Assembly: GCA_019914995.1 (NCBI GenBank)
Contig: CM034135.1
Coordinates: 5,768,501-5,832,500, forward strand
Length of the DNA stretch: 64,000 nucleotides
Direction: 5' to 3'
DNA from: Acanthochlamys bracteata
Taxonomy: Eukaryota > Streptophyta > Magnoliopsida > Pandanales > Velloziaceae
This document shows positions 23,601 to 35,452 of this stretch, one piece after another (the first letter of the stretch is position 1; each line of letters opens with the position of its first letter). The notes beneath the pieces were generated by a model. The model saw only the letters and a program-made list of their open reading frames with translations. It was not told where the DNA came from and ran no database searches. Made by a program: the position numbers and the translations under genes.

Positions 23601-26600
23601 AATAGCTAAGCTACCACCTCCAACTTTAGTTAAAAGAGTAGAAGTTTTCTTCAGCATGAAGGTTTATATACTACAAGGTTTATTAAAGATTTTTCTAAGG
23701 GAAGCTGTCCTCTGATTTGCCTGCTAAAGATGCTAGTTTTGATTTTAATGATGACTGCCTTGTTGCTTTCAATACTTTGAAATAAACGTTAATTTCTGCT
23801 CCAATTACTATGGCATTAAATTGGGATATAGCTTTTGAGCTTATGTGTAATGCACCTGTATGCCATGGAGCTGTTTGACGACAAAAGATTGATAAGCATC
23901 TTCATGTCATTTATTATGCTAGTTGACCTTTAAGTGATGCTCAGTTGAATTACTCCACAATTAAAAAACTTTTGGCTGTTGTTTTTGCATTGGTTAAGTT
24001 TAGGTCTTATCTAGTTGGATCAAAAGTTATTGTGCATTCTGATCATGCTGCATTGAAATATCTACCAAGCAAACCAAATGCCAATCCAAGGTTAATTAGG
24101 TGGATTCTTCTTCTTCAAGAATTTGATCTAAAAATAAGAAACAAAAAGAGGAGCGAAAAAATGGTAGCGGATCACTTGTCAAGATTGGTGGCACATTATT
24201 CCAGCCAAAATGGTATATTTCTTGAATGAAGTTTTTTCCAATGAACAACTCATTGTATTGCATTAAAAAAAAAAACTGGGTATGCTGATATAGTTAATTA
24301 TTTAATTGGTGAAATTCTTCGTACTAACCTTTCTTTGCATGAAAAGAAAAAATTCTCTCCATTGCTAAAATTTATTTTTAAGATGGCCCTATTTGTTCAA
24401 GCATTACCAGAATCAAATCATTCAAAATGCTCATCCATAAACATTAGAATCTGGTTTGTATTAGCCTTCTTTATTTAAAGATACTCATTAATATTTTGCT
24501 TAAGTGTGACAGATACCAATGTTCAGGCAATATAAGCAAGAGAATGAGATGCCACTCACCAACAACCTAGTTACAGAATTATTGATGTTTGGGGCATCGA
24601 TTTTGTGGGCCCTTTCCTACCTCTCTTAATTTTAATTATATATTTTCAAGTTGATTATTTTTTGCAGGTATAGCACACCAAGAGCAATTATTAGTAATGA
24701 AGGGAGGCATGTTAGTAATAAGGTGTTTTGAGTTTTTGTCAAGGAAGCACCACATCACGCATCACCTTATCATCCACAAACTTCAAGTCAAGTTGAGGTG
24801 ATCAATAGCCAAGTAAAACCATTTTGGAGAAAACCATGCAAGCAAGAAGGATTGGGCATTGAAGTTAAATGATGCATTATGGATATACCGGATAGCACAC
24901 AAGACTCCTATTGGCATGAAGCCTTGTATAATTGTATTTGTCAAGTCTTGTCATTTGTCCGTTGAGTTAGGGCATCATGCTTATTGGGTGATCAGAGTTA
25001 AAATTTAATACAAGAAAACCTGATGAACAACTATTTCTGCAACTGAGTTGGATGCACTTAAAAATGAAGCTATAAGAATGCAAAAGGATACAAAGAGAGG
25101 ACCAAGATTTACCATGCCAGAAGACATATTTGCAAGGAATTTTCCCATCATAAAAGTGATGCTGTATAACTCATGCTTGAAGTTATTTCTTAGGAACTTA
25201 GAAAATGGAGTGGTCCTTTCAAAGTGATGCAAGGCTTTCCTTATGGTCCGATGGAGTTAAAGAATCCAAAAGCATGTCAGACTTTTTAGAATTAATAGAT
25301 ACCAAATGAAGCCTTATCTCGACGGAGCCCCAACTTTGGAGATTGTTGAGTGCATAGAAATGCACATTCCTTGATACGACCTATAATGCAAAAACGTCTT
25401 GCCTAGACAATAAATCAAGCGCTTAGTGGGAGACAACCCACCATATGCCGATACCTTCTTTCCTTTTAATTTGGTTTTTGCTTTACTTCCTTTTCATTTT
25501 TGTCTTTTCTACATGTGTTCCATTTTGAATCAATAACATAATCTCTTTTAACATTGAGGACAATGCTTAGTTTAGGCTTGGCATATTGGGGAAGTAATTT
25601 GAAGACTGTGGATGTTTTTTGTTCATTCTTTTTTGCATTAGAGATTCTGAAACTAAGGTCATTAGTGAGTTTTATCTTCTTGTTGAGTTTTTTACTTTCT
25701 CACCTTCAGCAGGGGTGTAAAATTGGTTAAAAAGGTTTAATACATTGCAACCTTCGAAACAACTTTGAAAATCTCTAAACTTGTATGGGTAATAGTTAGA
25801 TGATAGTAAAACAACTTTATGAATCTTGAACTGTTTATTTACCTCTAGTATGTTTATTATATTTCTTTGGATGATGAGATTGGATTAATTCTAGGTATGC
25901 ATGCACTGTGTTTAAGAGAGCTGCAAGTTATATCATCTTGAAGATTTTGTTGGGAATGTTGATGATGATTTTTAGTTGATTATGTACAAAAAAGAGAAGC
26001 AACGAGATAAGTTACGAAAGGATGATATTTGTTTTTGTTTTGCTGGAGGAGCAAAATCTAAACGTTGGGGTATTTGATAAGCACATAATTATATAAAGTT
26101 TTAGTTTTTTTCAATTTAGATATTGTTTTCCTCTTGGGGATTTCATTACCTATATAGATTTTGTTTGAGAAGTTGTATTAATTTGTGATAGAATAAAATT
26201 TTGAAGATTGAAGGTGCAGAATTAGAAGCAGTAATTCAAGAAGGAACTAAATCTAAAGTAAAAGAGTTCCATAAAGATGAACTGAGTTCTACCTAACAAA
26301 TCAAGTCCATCCCAACAGCACCTGGAGTTTTTTTGGGACTGCAGCCTAATTAGTTTTAAAAGGCCCAAGCCCATTTAACACGATTTGGTTCAAGAGATTT
26401 TAGGATTTTGTTTTTTGGTTTGCCGTCATTCTCTTCCACCGTAGGCATGTATTTTTTCTATTGATTTTTACTTTCTTCTTTGGAGATTAGGAGAACAATT
26501 CGTTGGAGAAAACCGCACACCAGCGGTCCTAAGGGTTGTGTTTATCTTTCTTATTACTTCTTTTCTAATTTATGAATTTCATTGAGATTTTGCTTGAGGT

Positions 26601-29600
26601 TTTTGAAATTTTATAAGTAAAAGTTTTGATTAATGAATTTTATTTTACCAAATTCAGTACTTATTTCATCTGTTGTATTTAATCCAAATATCCTTTGTAG
26701 CTTGGTTACCGTCGATTGGTTGATTGAATTTGAAGCTAGGTTGTTAAAAACATCAATTTCAACTTAGAATAGCTCTCTTAAACGGATGCTTGGGTTAATG
26801 CATTAATTTGCTTAATTCTGAGTGGTTTGTCATGCCCTTATGCTAAATGAATTCTTAAGAACATGAGACTAAACACCATAACTACATTGATTTAAGAATA
26901 TTTGCTAAAGACCGCATACCAAATGGGATCAACATACTAAAGAAAGAGTGAGCCCTAAAATTGAATTGGATTTGTGTTACTCCTAAATTAATCACATACT
27001 AGACGTAGGATTGAGTAATAAAAGAAGTACCTAAGTTTTCCTAATTAATTGTCCTCATAAATTTGAAATTGTTTTCTATGCAATTACTTTCCTGCATTTT
27101 CCAAAAATCTAAATTAGCATTCCCTTTTTAACCTTCAACAGTTAATGAAGAAGTTAATAGAGGTTTAAACACACCGTGTAATTTATTAAGAGATCGACCC
27201 TCATGTGCTTATTATTATACCACTATTATGATTCATACACTTGCGAGTTCAAATTTAAGTGTGCACATCATGACTCTCACTAGAAGGGGTAAGAGGAGGC
27301 CTAAAAAACTTGGTTGGCTACAGTATAAATTGACTTTTTTCTTGTGGCTTGACAAAGGATATTGGTTTAGATAGACTACAATGGTAGATAAGATCCATGT
27401 AGCCAACCCCACCTCCGGGAACGAGACTTAATTGTTGTTATTGATGCATTACTCAAAGGGGACCACGCCAGAACCCAAATGAGCAGAAACAACAATTTCT
27501 GGCAAATTCCTTATACGTCATACACTTAGCTAGGTTATGCAAAGATGCGACTAATATTCTTCCCCCATCCTTAATATAGTAATGTGTAGTAAACGAGTAA
27601 CAGTAATGCAAATAAGTCACAAAATCATAAAGCGAAATCAAACTATAAGAATTGTTTGGTTATGTCCTAACTATCTCCCGTCCTAAGAATTATAGACAAT
27701 TGTGTCACCATGTTCCGCGTCATGTTGATGTTTTATATAGGAAGCCATGTTCAAGATTTGTATCAAAAAGAATCTCATAACCTTAGTAACTTGGAGGTTT
27801 ATTTATTGAATGTCTAAAATATTATCAGTAAATTTCAAAGGAAACATAATGAGACTGCTGTTAATGTTCAATGACTGCTATTAAAAGCCTACTCTCACCA
27901 AGTTGAAAATATATGCCATTCTCCTGGGCAGAAACTTTTCGCTAGCCTTGCTCAAAGTAGGAGGGTCAACAATCCACCGATAAACTGACTGCAAAAACAC
28001 TCCAAGTACTACAAAACTTCATCATTATTGTTTAGACAAGGGAATATGAGATGCTTAAATTATATGGATATCAGCAAACCTTGGCTGCTGATGTGCGGAA
28101 TGACAAGGACTGATCTTCCTTCGATACCCTGATTAGAAAATTGCTGTTAACTGCTGTACCAGAAAAAGTCGATTCCACAACAGGATTACTAGACCAAGAA
28201 GTGTGCAACTGTAAAACTAGGAAAATCAACATGAATGGTCTACATATAAGGAATTTAGCGTTAAATACATACCTAGAATCTCCATCTTGATCATCTTCAA
28301 CATCTGTTCTCTTGTCAATCTCACTTCTTACCTTGTGAAGCAAAGCATAATCCAAACCTTTTACCAAGTGGGTATGCTCCAAGTCCCCTGAAAATTTCAG
28401 TTTAAGCATAAAAGACAAACCTATACAACTTGAATTTCTAATAAAATCATAAAAGAAATTGTTTTCATATAGCATTCATGACAAATGTAAAATTAAGATA
28501 GCTCAGGATTCCCCTGGAAAATCCAAAAGTCATACATGTCCCACTATAAGCACATGCCCAGCCCAATTACCACATCAAAGTGAGCAAAGCAAGGACAAAG
28601 TACAAATCATATTCAAAAAAACTCATACATTAGTATTTGGATGTGTATATAATCGCACCCTTCCATACAATATGCACAGATCACCAGAAAAAGTATCTTA
28701 TGTATTAATTCTAACTTACATAAACAAGAAATGCATTAGGAAATAAAACACCTGGCAATTCCTTCAACAACGTACATAGAAATGTGCAATCAAGTTAAGC
28801 ACAATGCAAAATGCATTTGGTTGAAATATTAAAGCGCCAATCTAACAAGTTAACTTATCCAGAAGTACCAAGTACAAAGTAGTTGTTGTCAAAATGGCAA
28901 GGTCAATTTAAAGTGTCAATGTGATGTATCACCCAAAATTTTGCCAACTAGTCACTAAGGTATCTACAAAAAATGGAAAAACAAATCAAAAGATAGTAAG
29001 GTAATAGAAAGTGACTTTATACAAACTTTTCAAAAAACACTTATCAAGGTTATTAGAAAAAAAGGTACAAGGATAAAACAAACATCAAATTAAACGTACC
29101 CAGAAAAGGGTAATATACATACATATATATATATATATATATGACTAAAGAAAAAATAAAAATAAAGAAACAACATAGCACAAATAGGAAGGAGATAGAA
29201 ATGAGCAGAAGGTAAAAAAAGCTCCATCAAAAAGAGCGTAGAGATTACCCAGGCACTAAGAAGAGCCTAGACAACAACCCATATCTGGCATAAGCTATGT
29301 ACAAGGCACTTGGACTTTGGCTTGCCTTGTCCAAACAGGTACTGGAATGACTACAACAACTATTGCAAGACGGTGAAATCATAGTGATCAATTGATCTGG
29401 GAACGCACTCAAAGCGTATACATATTGCGGTCAAAAATTTGTTTAATCAGAATTCCTTACAGTTCAAGTTTGCCTTCATCGGGACTTTGGCAGTGTGTTG
29501 CTAGACTATTTGTTCTTGCAAATCCAATGTAGGTACTCCGTACTCTCTCCTTGCTCAAATTTATATGACTTTGTAACGCCGTTCTCAGCAAACATAAAGG

Positions 29601-32562
29601 CATATATCGAAATCACTGTTTGCAAGTTTGGCCTATTGTTCAAGGAATTTATAGTTAAAAAATGCCGAAGGCAAACAAATATTGTTGCCCTGTCCCTCAA
29701 TAAGCTGCTCCTTATATCACTCCAACTGTGCCTAATAAAGTAGCGTAAGGCTTTTTGAAGCACAAAATGCATCAGCACACCATATCTTACGTGTAGCATG
29801 GAAACAGTACATAAAATCCAAACTTATGCATTCATGAAATCATCAATCTATGTAATAGTTTAGCATCTAGAGTCAAAGGTAAGTCAAGCAGCATGTTTCA
29901 AAGCTCACTAAACATTAGCGATGACAATACCGACCTCCAAGGTACTTGCTTTTCTCTATGGATATCTTTTGTGCATCAGCAGTCCTACAATGGAGAAGTC
30001 TAAAGGGTTAGATAACTTTTAGCACTATCTGGAATACAAGTTCAAATACAGAGCAGGAAGTTAGGACACATTCAATTACAAAATAAGCAAGAGGAGAATA
30101 TAAAAGATGTATCATTCTACCTCAAGTCAACTGTCCCTGGAGGTGCTACCGCGTGAAAGGAACCTAGCTCTGTTGGCTCATAATCGGGGTTTTGGTCTTC
30201 CCTGCGCTCCTTCGCTCGGTCACGATACTTTGGTGGTTCTGGTTCTTCACGCTTTTCTTCTCTATACAGCAGATATCGCATCGGTAAGCATTTCTTAGTT
30301 CATGGGTAAGGTTCCCAGTACATAGGAAAAAAATTATATATGCTCTATAGCATAGAATGTCTTATTTGTAGCAACAGCTTAAAACTTAAACGCGTAACTG
30401 AAGGCTCTTTACACATGAATATTTTCAGAGCTTTTACAGATTACCTCAATCAAAGGTTTATATACTATTATCAAATGAGTAAGAAGATCAAAAAAGTGGA
30501 ATTTTGCTTTTCAAATGCGTATACACATGCATTAATTACTTAACTTATTTCAATAACTTGGATTCCGATTACCTTCTTCTATTCAGAAAAAGAATTAAAC
30601 TTATACTAAAAATTCAAAAGGCAATCAAATTTGTTAATAATACATTTTAGTAAATAACAAATATATTAAATCATATATCATTTTATTATTAACTGATATT
30701 GTATTTATAAGTAGATGAAATGAGCAATTGATGAGAAATAATCTTAAAAAATGCGCAGAGTTTAATATGGAACATGTCCTACCGATTCAATTATGGTGTT
30801 TGTTCCTAATTCCCACGCATAGTACATGCCTGAAAGACTAATACACTAAAACACCAATAATCATAAGGAAATGGGCCATCACTATTGATTACAGATATCA
30901 TTAGCGCATTATTGCAAATAAAGCACTAAAGGGCGTGTTTTAATTACATGAAACTAAGTTTCATGAAAGTGAGCTTCGTAAAAATGAAGTTCGGTAAGAT
31001 GTAGAGTTCGGTGAAAGTAGAGTTCGGAGTGGAATTAAAACATATGAAATGAAGTTTAAAGTTAAATTTTGATGGAAGTAGAATTTGGTGGAAGAAAAAA
31101 TGGAATTTGAAGTGATAATTAAAACAAATAAAGTAGAGGAACTCAAACTCTGGAGGGAGGAAAAGAAGTTCCTTTCGATTAAAACATGCCCTAACTAATA
31201 ATGTATTCGCAAGAATGGAAGTCTCAGACAAGGAAGGTCAAAGGTTGATACTAGTTTAAATCCAGACACAAATGCCTCTTCATAGCAGATGATCGCCAAT
31301 ATTTCACGGGTTTGAGATAGTGGAAAGTGCAACAGCGTACGCTAAAATTTTCAAAAAGGAAAGAGGCTTTCATGAAGATGTAGTATAGAAACAGTTGGCC
31401 AACAAGGCTAGACTCTCTTCCCTGCTCAAGTTTAATGTGCTCTTAAATCGTTTCCTTTTCTTTTCTTCTTCTCTTCAATCAACCAGTTTATATTTAAATT
31501 CATCTCTTCAACATTTTCTCCAGAAAACATTTTCCTCTTACAAGAACAAGATTGAATTAGAAGCAAGGAACTAATCTCAAACCAATGGAGGAGAAGATGA
31601 CTCTTCCTTCACCAGTGACCAATTTTACAGAGTCTATTTCACATGCATCACACGTGCCCGAACAAAGTATGCTAAAATGCCATCTTAAGGAAATGGGATG
31701 GCGCTGTTGGTACAGATGTCTTTGACACATAAGTGTAAAGTGCTTAAACATCCATGAAGGATTAGATAATGTATTTGAAAGCACGAAAATCTCTGATAGG
31801 GAATGTCAAAGGTTCACACAAGCTTAACGTCCAGACACAAAATAGCTGAACATACCAGATGATCGCCAACATTTCACAGGTTTGAAATAGTGAAAAGTCG
31901 CACAGCATATGCTAGAATTTTCAGCCAAGAAAGAGGATCTCATGAAGATGTAGTATAACTCATTCTTAGAGTTAAAGCCTGAATATGAATCCTCTAACCA
32001 ACCACCTGGTGATACAGATAGGGACTGCTTGTGCAGAACCACACATAGGCAAGTGTGCATGAGTTTATCCCCTCCTTGCACCACAGAGAAATGGAATTCA
32101 TTTAAACTATTAAGAGCATCTGTATTCTAGGTGACACTTTTATTAGGAACTAGCCAGCTACAATGTAAACCAAACACTTCCTCACTTTTTTAATTTATGA
32201 ACCAATAAGGAACATTCCCACCCCCACCTTCACCCTCTCCAAACATTCAACTTCTTCGCCGGAAACACTAAAAAGTTTTTCCTTGCACAAAAATCATATG
32301 CTTACCAATTTAGCACGTAAACAAAAAATTCACTAAATCTGTGCACAAATCTGAGCATCAACTAGTTCAATCACTTCCACCAAAAAGAACACTAAAAAAT
32401 AAAGCAAGAAATCGTCATACTGGCTAGAAACAGAATCAACCACTATCAAGAGGAGAAAGAAGAGAAGGAAGTTTTTTGCTTAATTTAGTTTTGTTCTGAG
32501 AGATCTTACTTCCGACGAATCGCCTTCTCCTTCATGTAGTTCTTCTTTGAAGTGGAAGACAT
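14651..32562 (-). CDS. SMU2: RED/SMU2 spliceosome protein
   Basis: Homolog of human RED (IK) and plant SMU2, a nuclear pre-mRNA splicing factor that partners SMU1. Coding exons in order: 32510-32562, 30121-30261, 29935-29984, 28273-28387, 28080-28128, 27899-27988, 18312-18377, 18111-18234, 16867-17210, 16327-16710, 14651-14911. All junctions are GT-AG and stay in phase, giving 1677 nt and 558 residues, close to the roughly 575 expected. RED_N covers roughly residues 20-230, with [38 protein letters not shown] and [16 protein letters not shown] basic run [11 protein letters not shown] follows near residue 220, then an acidic, Pro-rich middle. RED_C covers about 400-558, with [37 protein letters not shown] and [20 protein letters not shown], ending KKLRI. 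Intron 6 is 9.5 kb and holds an Athila-like element in antisense. The gene looks intact. The start is the only ATG before [18 protein letters not shown]. Confidence 0.96.
14912..16326 (-). other. SMU2 intron 10
   Basis: 1415 bp with a GTAAGT donor and a TTTTACAG acceptor. No mobile element was recognised in it. Confidence 0.8.
17463..17674. mobile_element. Tourist-like MITE in SMU2 intron 8
   Basis: 212 bp. The ends GGGTGTGTTTACC and GGCTGTTTACC are inverted to each other. A perfect 3-bp TAA duplication lies on both sides (17460-17462 and 17675-17677). The interior is AT-rich and non-coding. The TAA target and GGG...GTTT end are typical of PIF/Harbinger-derived MITEs. The interior differs from family A. 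Confidence 0.82.
19405..20306 (+). repeat. 5' LTR of the Athila-like element, carrying a MITE
   Basis: It aligns to the 3' LTR over its first part and its last 450 bp or so. It is the shorter copy of the two and contains the 261-bp MITE at 19418-19678. Confidence 0.85.
19418..19678. mobile_element. Tourist-like MITE (family A) inside the Athila 5' LTR
   Basis: 261 bp. The ends GGGGTCATATGG and GGGCATGTTTGG are inverted to each other, with a 3-bp ATA duplication (19415-19417, 19679-19681). The 3' LTR of the same element shows the empty site as GCACATAATTATAT, so the boundaries and target duplication are fixed by comparison. The interior belongs to the same family as 12542-12783 and 49203-49449. 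Confidence 0.88.
26075..27270 (+). repeat. 3' LTR of the Athila-like element
   Basis: 1196 bp, TGATAAGCACATAATTATAT...GTGCACATCA. It is the longer LTR and also provides the MITE-free version of the 5' LTR. Confidence 0.85.
28388..29934 (-). other. SMU2 intron 3
   Basis: 1547 bp. It holds a short (AT)n run at about 29115-29142. No mobile element was recognised. A 97-codon minus-strand open frame at 29506-29799 has no resemblance to a known family. Confidence 0.7.
30931..31191. mobile_element. MITE in SMU2 intron 1
   Basis: 261 bp. The left end GGGCGTGTTTTAATTACATG and inverted right end GGGCATGTTTTAATCGAAAG match over the first 14 positions with one change. The flanks are TAA(A) and TAA. The interior is purine-rich on the + strand, with repeated GTAGAGTTCGG-like and GAAAGTGAG-like words. 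It is probably another PIF/Harbinger-type MITE, different from family A. Confidence 0.75.
31222..31388 (+). repeat. Intronic direct repeat, copy 1
   Basis: About 167 bp from TCTCAGACAAGGAAGGTCAA to GATGTAGTATAG. It shares blocks such as CAGATGATCGCCAA, ATTTCAC and CATGAAGATGTAGTATA with copy 2, about 570 bp away. Confidence 0.8.
31790..31958 (+). repeat. Intronic direct repeat, copy 2
   Basis: About 169 bp, the diverged partner of 31222-31388. This is probably an old local duplication or two copies of an unnamed element. Confidence 0.8.
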
Positions 32563-32900
32563 CTTGATAGTAAACTCGCAGACGAGTAAACCTTCCTTGA
32601 ATTTCAGAAAATTCCCAACTCTCCTTTGGAGTGGAATATTTAACGGCTCGCCAGGCGGGTGGTTACGTCGGCGATGAGGGTCGCGGTTGTGAAAATCGAA
32701 GATCTGTTTGTTTGAAAAAAGGATGATGACTGGGGAATTGGGCGACCTAGGAAACGAGCTACTGAACTAGGCGTATGAACGGGCCGGGACAGGCCAGTCC
32801 TGGCTCACGTAAGCACGGCCAGTGTGTGCAAAATTCAAGGGCAATACGACCCGGCCCAAGCTCTATTTAGGCCTGTATGGCGAGCGATGACCAGTTCGTT
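32563..32900 (-). promoter_or_regulatory. SMU2 5' leader and proximal promoter
   Basis: A locally GC-richer stretch lies upstream of the SMU2 start. On the minus strand a TGGGCC element (GGCCCA near 32853) matches the site II motif common upstream of plant housekeeping and RNA-processing genes. The transcription start cannot be placed from sequence. Confidence 0.4.
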
Positions 32901-35202
32901 TTCTTATTCCTTTTTTTCTACTTGTTAGAAACTTTTTGGACTTATTCAAAAAGAACTTTTCGAAAAAAAAAAATAAATAATTTTTAAAAATTAAGTCTTA
33001 TTTTTTTATTTTAAAAAAATAATAAAAATAACTAATAAGAAGATTTCACGAAGTAGATTTTTTCTGAACTTTTAAATTTTTTTAAAAAAATCTGTAGAAC
33101 ATTTTAGAAGCTTTATTAGAAATCGTGAAATAAAAAATTGGAAAAAAAAAGTTTCCCCAAATATGAAGTAAGATTGTTTAGATAAGAAGTTCTTAATTAT
33201 TTTCTAATTACAGGAATTTAAAATTTTATTTAGAACTTATCCCATTAGCATTCAGGTAATAAAATTTATTTTAAAATTAAAAATTATCATTATATACAAT
33301 GGATAATGATTCTATATTTATATATTCATAACATTTATATAGCTTTTTATAAAAGCTCTAACTCAAGTCAGCTCAGCCCACTTAGAGAGCCAAGTTGGCT
33401 GGTAGAGCTGAATCTACTGATGCTTTTATATTGAACAAAATTCGAGCCAAAATGATTAAGAACAAGCTATTTGTTTAGGGTATTATTTAGATTGCAATTT
33501 TTGGCAACTAAAAATTTATTGTCTCAAAATTCATGTCTCTGTTTTTTCTCTACTAGAAAAGTGTTGGTGTATTATATAGTAATCTATTTTACTAATCCAC
33601 CTAGTGCATATATTTTTACCACCTTTATACTCTGTCATATCTTACAGAGATCATTCAATCAGTGTCAAGCACGGTGATTTCTAACAATTTAGCATTTTTC
33701 TAATTAATTTTTAGCCTTGAAGAATTCAGTAAAATTAGCATTAACTAAAAAATAGATGATGTTAGATTGAAAGTACTAGATTTGAATATCCTTGATGTTC
33801 TGAGAGATCAACCAAGTTGACCATAATGTCAACTTTGAAAACACAATTTTTATGCTCGTTTATTATGTCCGGATATAGTGTGCACATAATTTAGCCATAC
33901 TAACTATGCTTTGTAAGAAACATTGATTTACTTTAATTCATAAGTTTTTGAATAATGATGGTTATTATGGAGTAGATTGATTTTAAAAGTTATCCAATTC
34001 CAAGATAAAAAGGATGAAGAATAGGGAACAAAAGCAACAAATATCATATTTAAACAAAAAACAGAAGACGAAATAGAGTCGGTCTCATTAACTACAACAA
34101 TGGGATCGATTGAAGATAATGACGAAATTCCTCAAGTTAATTTTGGTTATCCACTCTACATAACAAAATGGGTTTACTACGCACTTTATCGTAACCTTAT
34201 ATTATAAAGGATCTGCTCCATTGCATCAACCTTTTCTAAGTGACACATTTTAAAGTAACTGGCTTGAGCCCTACTTGCTTGATAAGGAAAAGGATATGTT
34301 CGTTCAACTGAATAGGAACAATACGGTTTGCTTAGTCAGTAATAGTTGTCCTATAATTTATTATTCATTCACTACAATTTCACGACGCCAATTGCAACTT
34401 CTTAGATAAAAGACACATGAAGATTAGGTTAGATTGGCTACTAGTTAAACCAAGTGTCACAAGGATTGCATCACCAACTTCATTGTCTTGTAATTCTAAA
34501 AGATTATTTTCTTGTTTGACCTGACAATAATGTAATTATTTGTTCTATAAGAGGTTATTAGAAATTGAAAATTTTTTCCTTAAGGTCATGCTTTTCTCGA
34601 GGCCAATATCTACATCAATTACATCACAATTTCACAATCTAGAGGAAGAAAGTGAAGAAAATGCAAATGGCCGTCATAATGATTATAACAGAGCTCTCCA
34701 TTATTCACAAAAGTGTGTGAGTTAGAAAATTAAATTAATCTTTGTAGTGCACTACAATTAGCGATGGTAGTGATACTGAATCTTTCTCCGACAAGATTGA
34801 GATTATTAAATTTTACAAATTTTTTTTTTAATTTTTTGAATTTTTCGAGATTGGTATAGCTTATCCAAATAGAATCTAACAAAGCACAAATCGAATAAGT
34901 CGGTGAAGCAAAATTGGAGAAAAAAATTCCACAAAAGATTAAAATGATAAGTACGAATAAAATATTGTGATATAATGAAAACTAAAAGAAAGAATTACTT
35001 TTTACACAAACTAATATAAATACTAAATGCATATATTTATGAAATGTAGATATTCAAATAAATGAAAGGATAATCATTAATCATATAACTTAATAATCTA
35101 ATTAATTTCAATTATTTTAGTATTAAATAATTAATGATAGAAAGATCAAGAGAGAGACATAATAACTTCTCTTTTTTCTTCTTCCCAAAGCAATTTTCAT
35201 TA
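32901..35202. other. AT-rich intergenic DNA with a possible degenerate MITE
   Basis: The stretch at about 32930-33170 resembles the interior of the family A MITEs (AAAATAATAAAAATAACTAATAAG-type core, then TCTGTAGAACATTTTAGAAG-like DNA), but clear terminal repeats are lacking. Nothing else was recognised up to 35202. Confidence 0.35.
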
Positions 35203-35452
35203 TGCTAAACTCTAAATGGTGTAACAGCAAGATAATGCCAAATTAAGAAATTAAGAAAATTAAGACAAATAGTTTAACAAAACGGATAAATAAAAAAGGC
35301 TGGCTATGCTCCTTTGAAGAAATACACTATTAATTCGATGCATGCCACTAGCATAGCTTACTAAGTTTGCATGTGAATACAAATTTCAAACTAATATAAG
35401 TAGGTAGTCCCACTGATTCATACTAGAGAGTGGGTTGGATGCACATATGACA
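35203..35452 (-). repeat. 3' LTR of the old minus-strand gypsy element
   Basis: 250 bp. It shares the block ATGCATGCCACTAG and the run AATATAAGT(A/G)G(C/G)TAGTCC with 40390-40637. Confidence 0.7.

Larger units (their letters stand above)
19405..27270 (+). mobile_element. Athila-like Ty3/gypsy element, decayed
   Basis: The LTRs begin TGATAAGCACATA and end TGCACATCA; flanks are TGCCT on the left and TGACT on the right (a 4/5 match, probably an aged target duplication). The primer site after the 5' LTR (20313-20330, TGGAGCTGTTGCCTGAGA) is close to the Asp-tRNA site used by the Tat/Athila branch. Parts: gag about 20.65-21.5 kb, protease 22.0-22.5 kb ([16 protein letters not shown]), reverse transcriptase 22.75-23.5 kb ([15 protein letters not shown]), RNase H 23.8-24.2 kb ([11 protein letters not shown]) and integrase 24.5-25.3 kb, then about 0.7 kb of non-coding DNA up to a purine-rich tract at about 26.06 kb. 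No envelope-like frame was seen. It has many breaks (well over ten) and is a fossil, older than the 6791-12105 element. It lies antisense to SMU2 inside intron 6. Confidence 0.9.
18378..27898 (-). other. SMU2 intron 6 (9.5 kb)
   Basis: The exon on one side ends RRMAYIFNL before a GTGAGA donor. The next begins [15 protein letters not shown] after ...TTATTTCAG, and the pair reads on in phase. About 83% of the intron is the retroelement at 19405-27270. The remainder (18378-19404 and 27271-27898) is ordinary AT-rich intron with nothing recognised. Confidence 0.9.
30262..32509 (-). other. SMU2 intron 1 (2.2 kb)
   Basis: It separates the 53-nt first coding exon from exon 2. It contains a MITE at 30931-31191 and two diverged direct copies of a segment of about 168 bp (31222-31388 and 31790-31958). 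Confidence 0.85.

Noticed and set aside
25380-26074. Envelope-like gene in the Athila-like element
   Set aside because: Athila elements often have one here, but no open frame or membrane-protein signal was seen; the stretch reads as non-coding.
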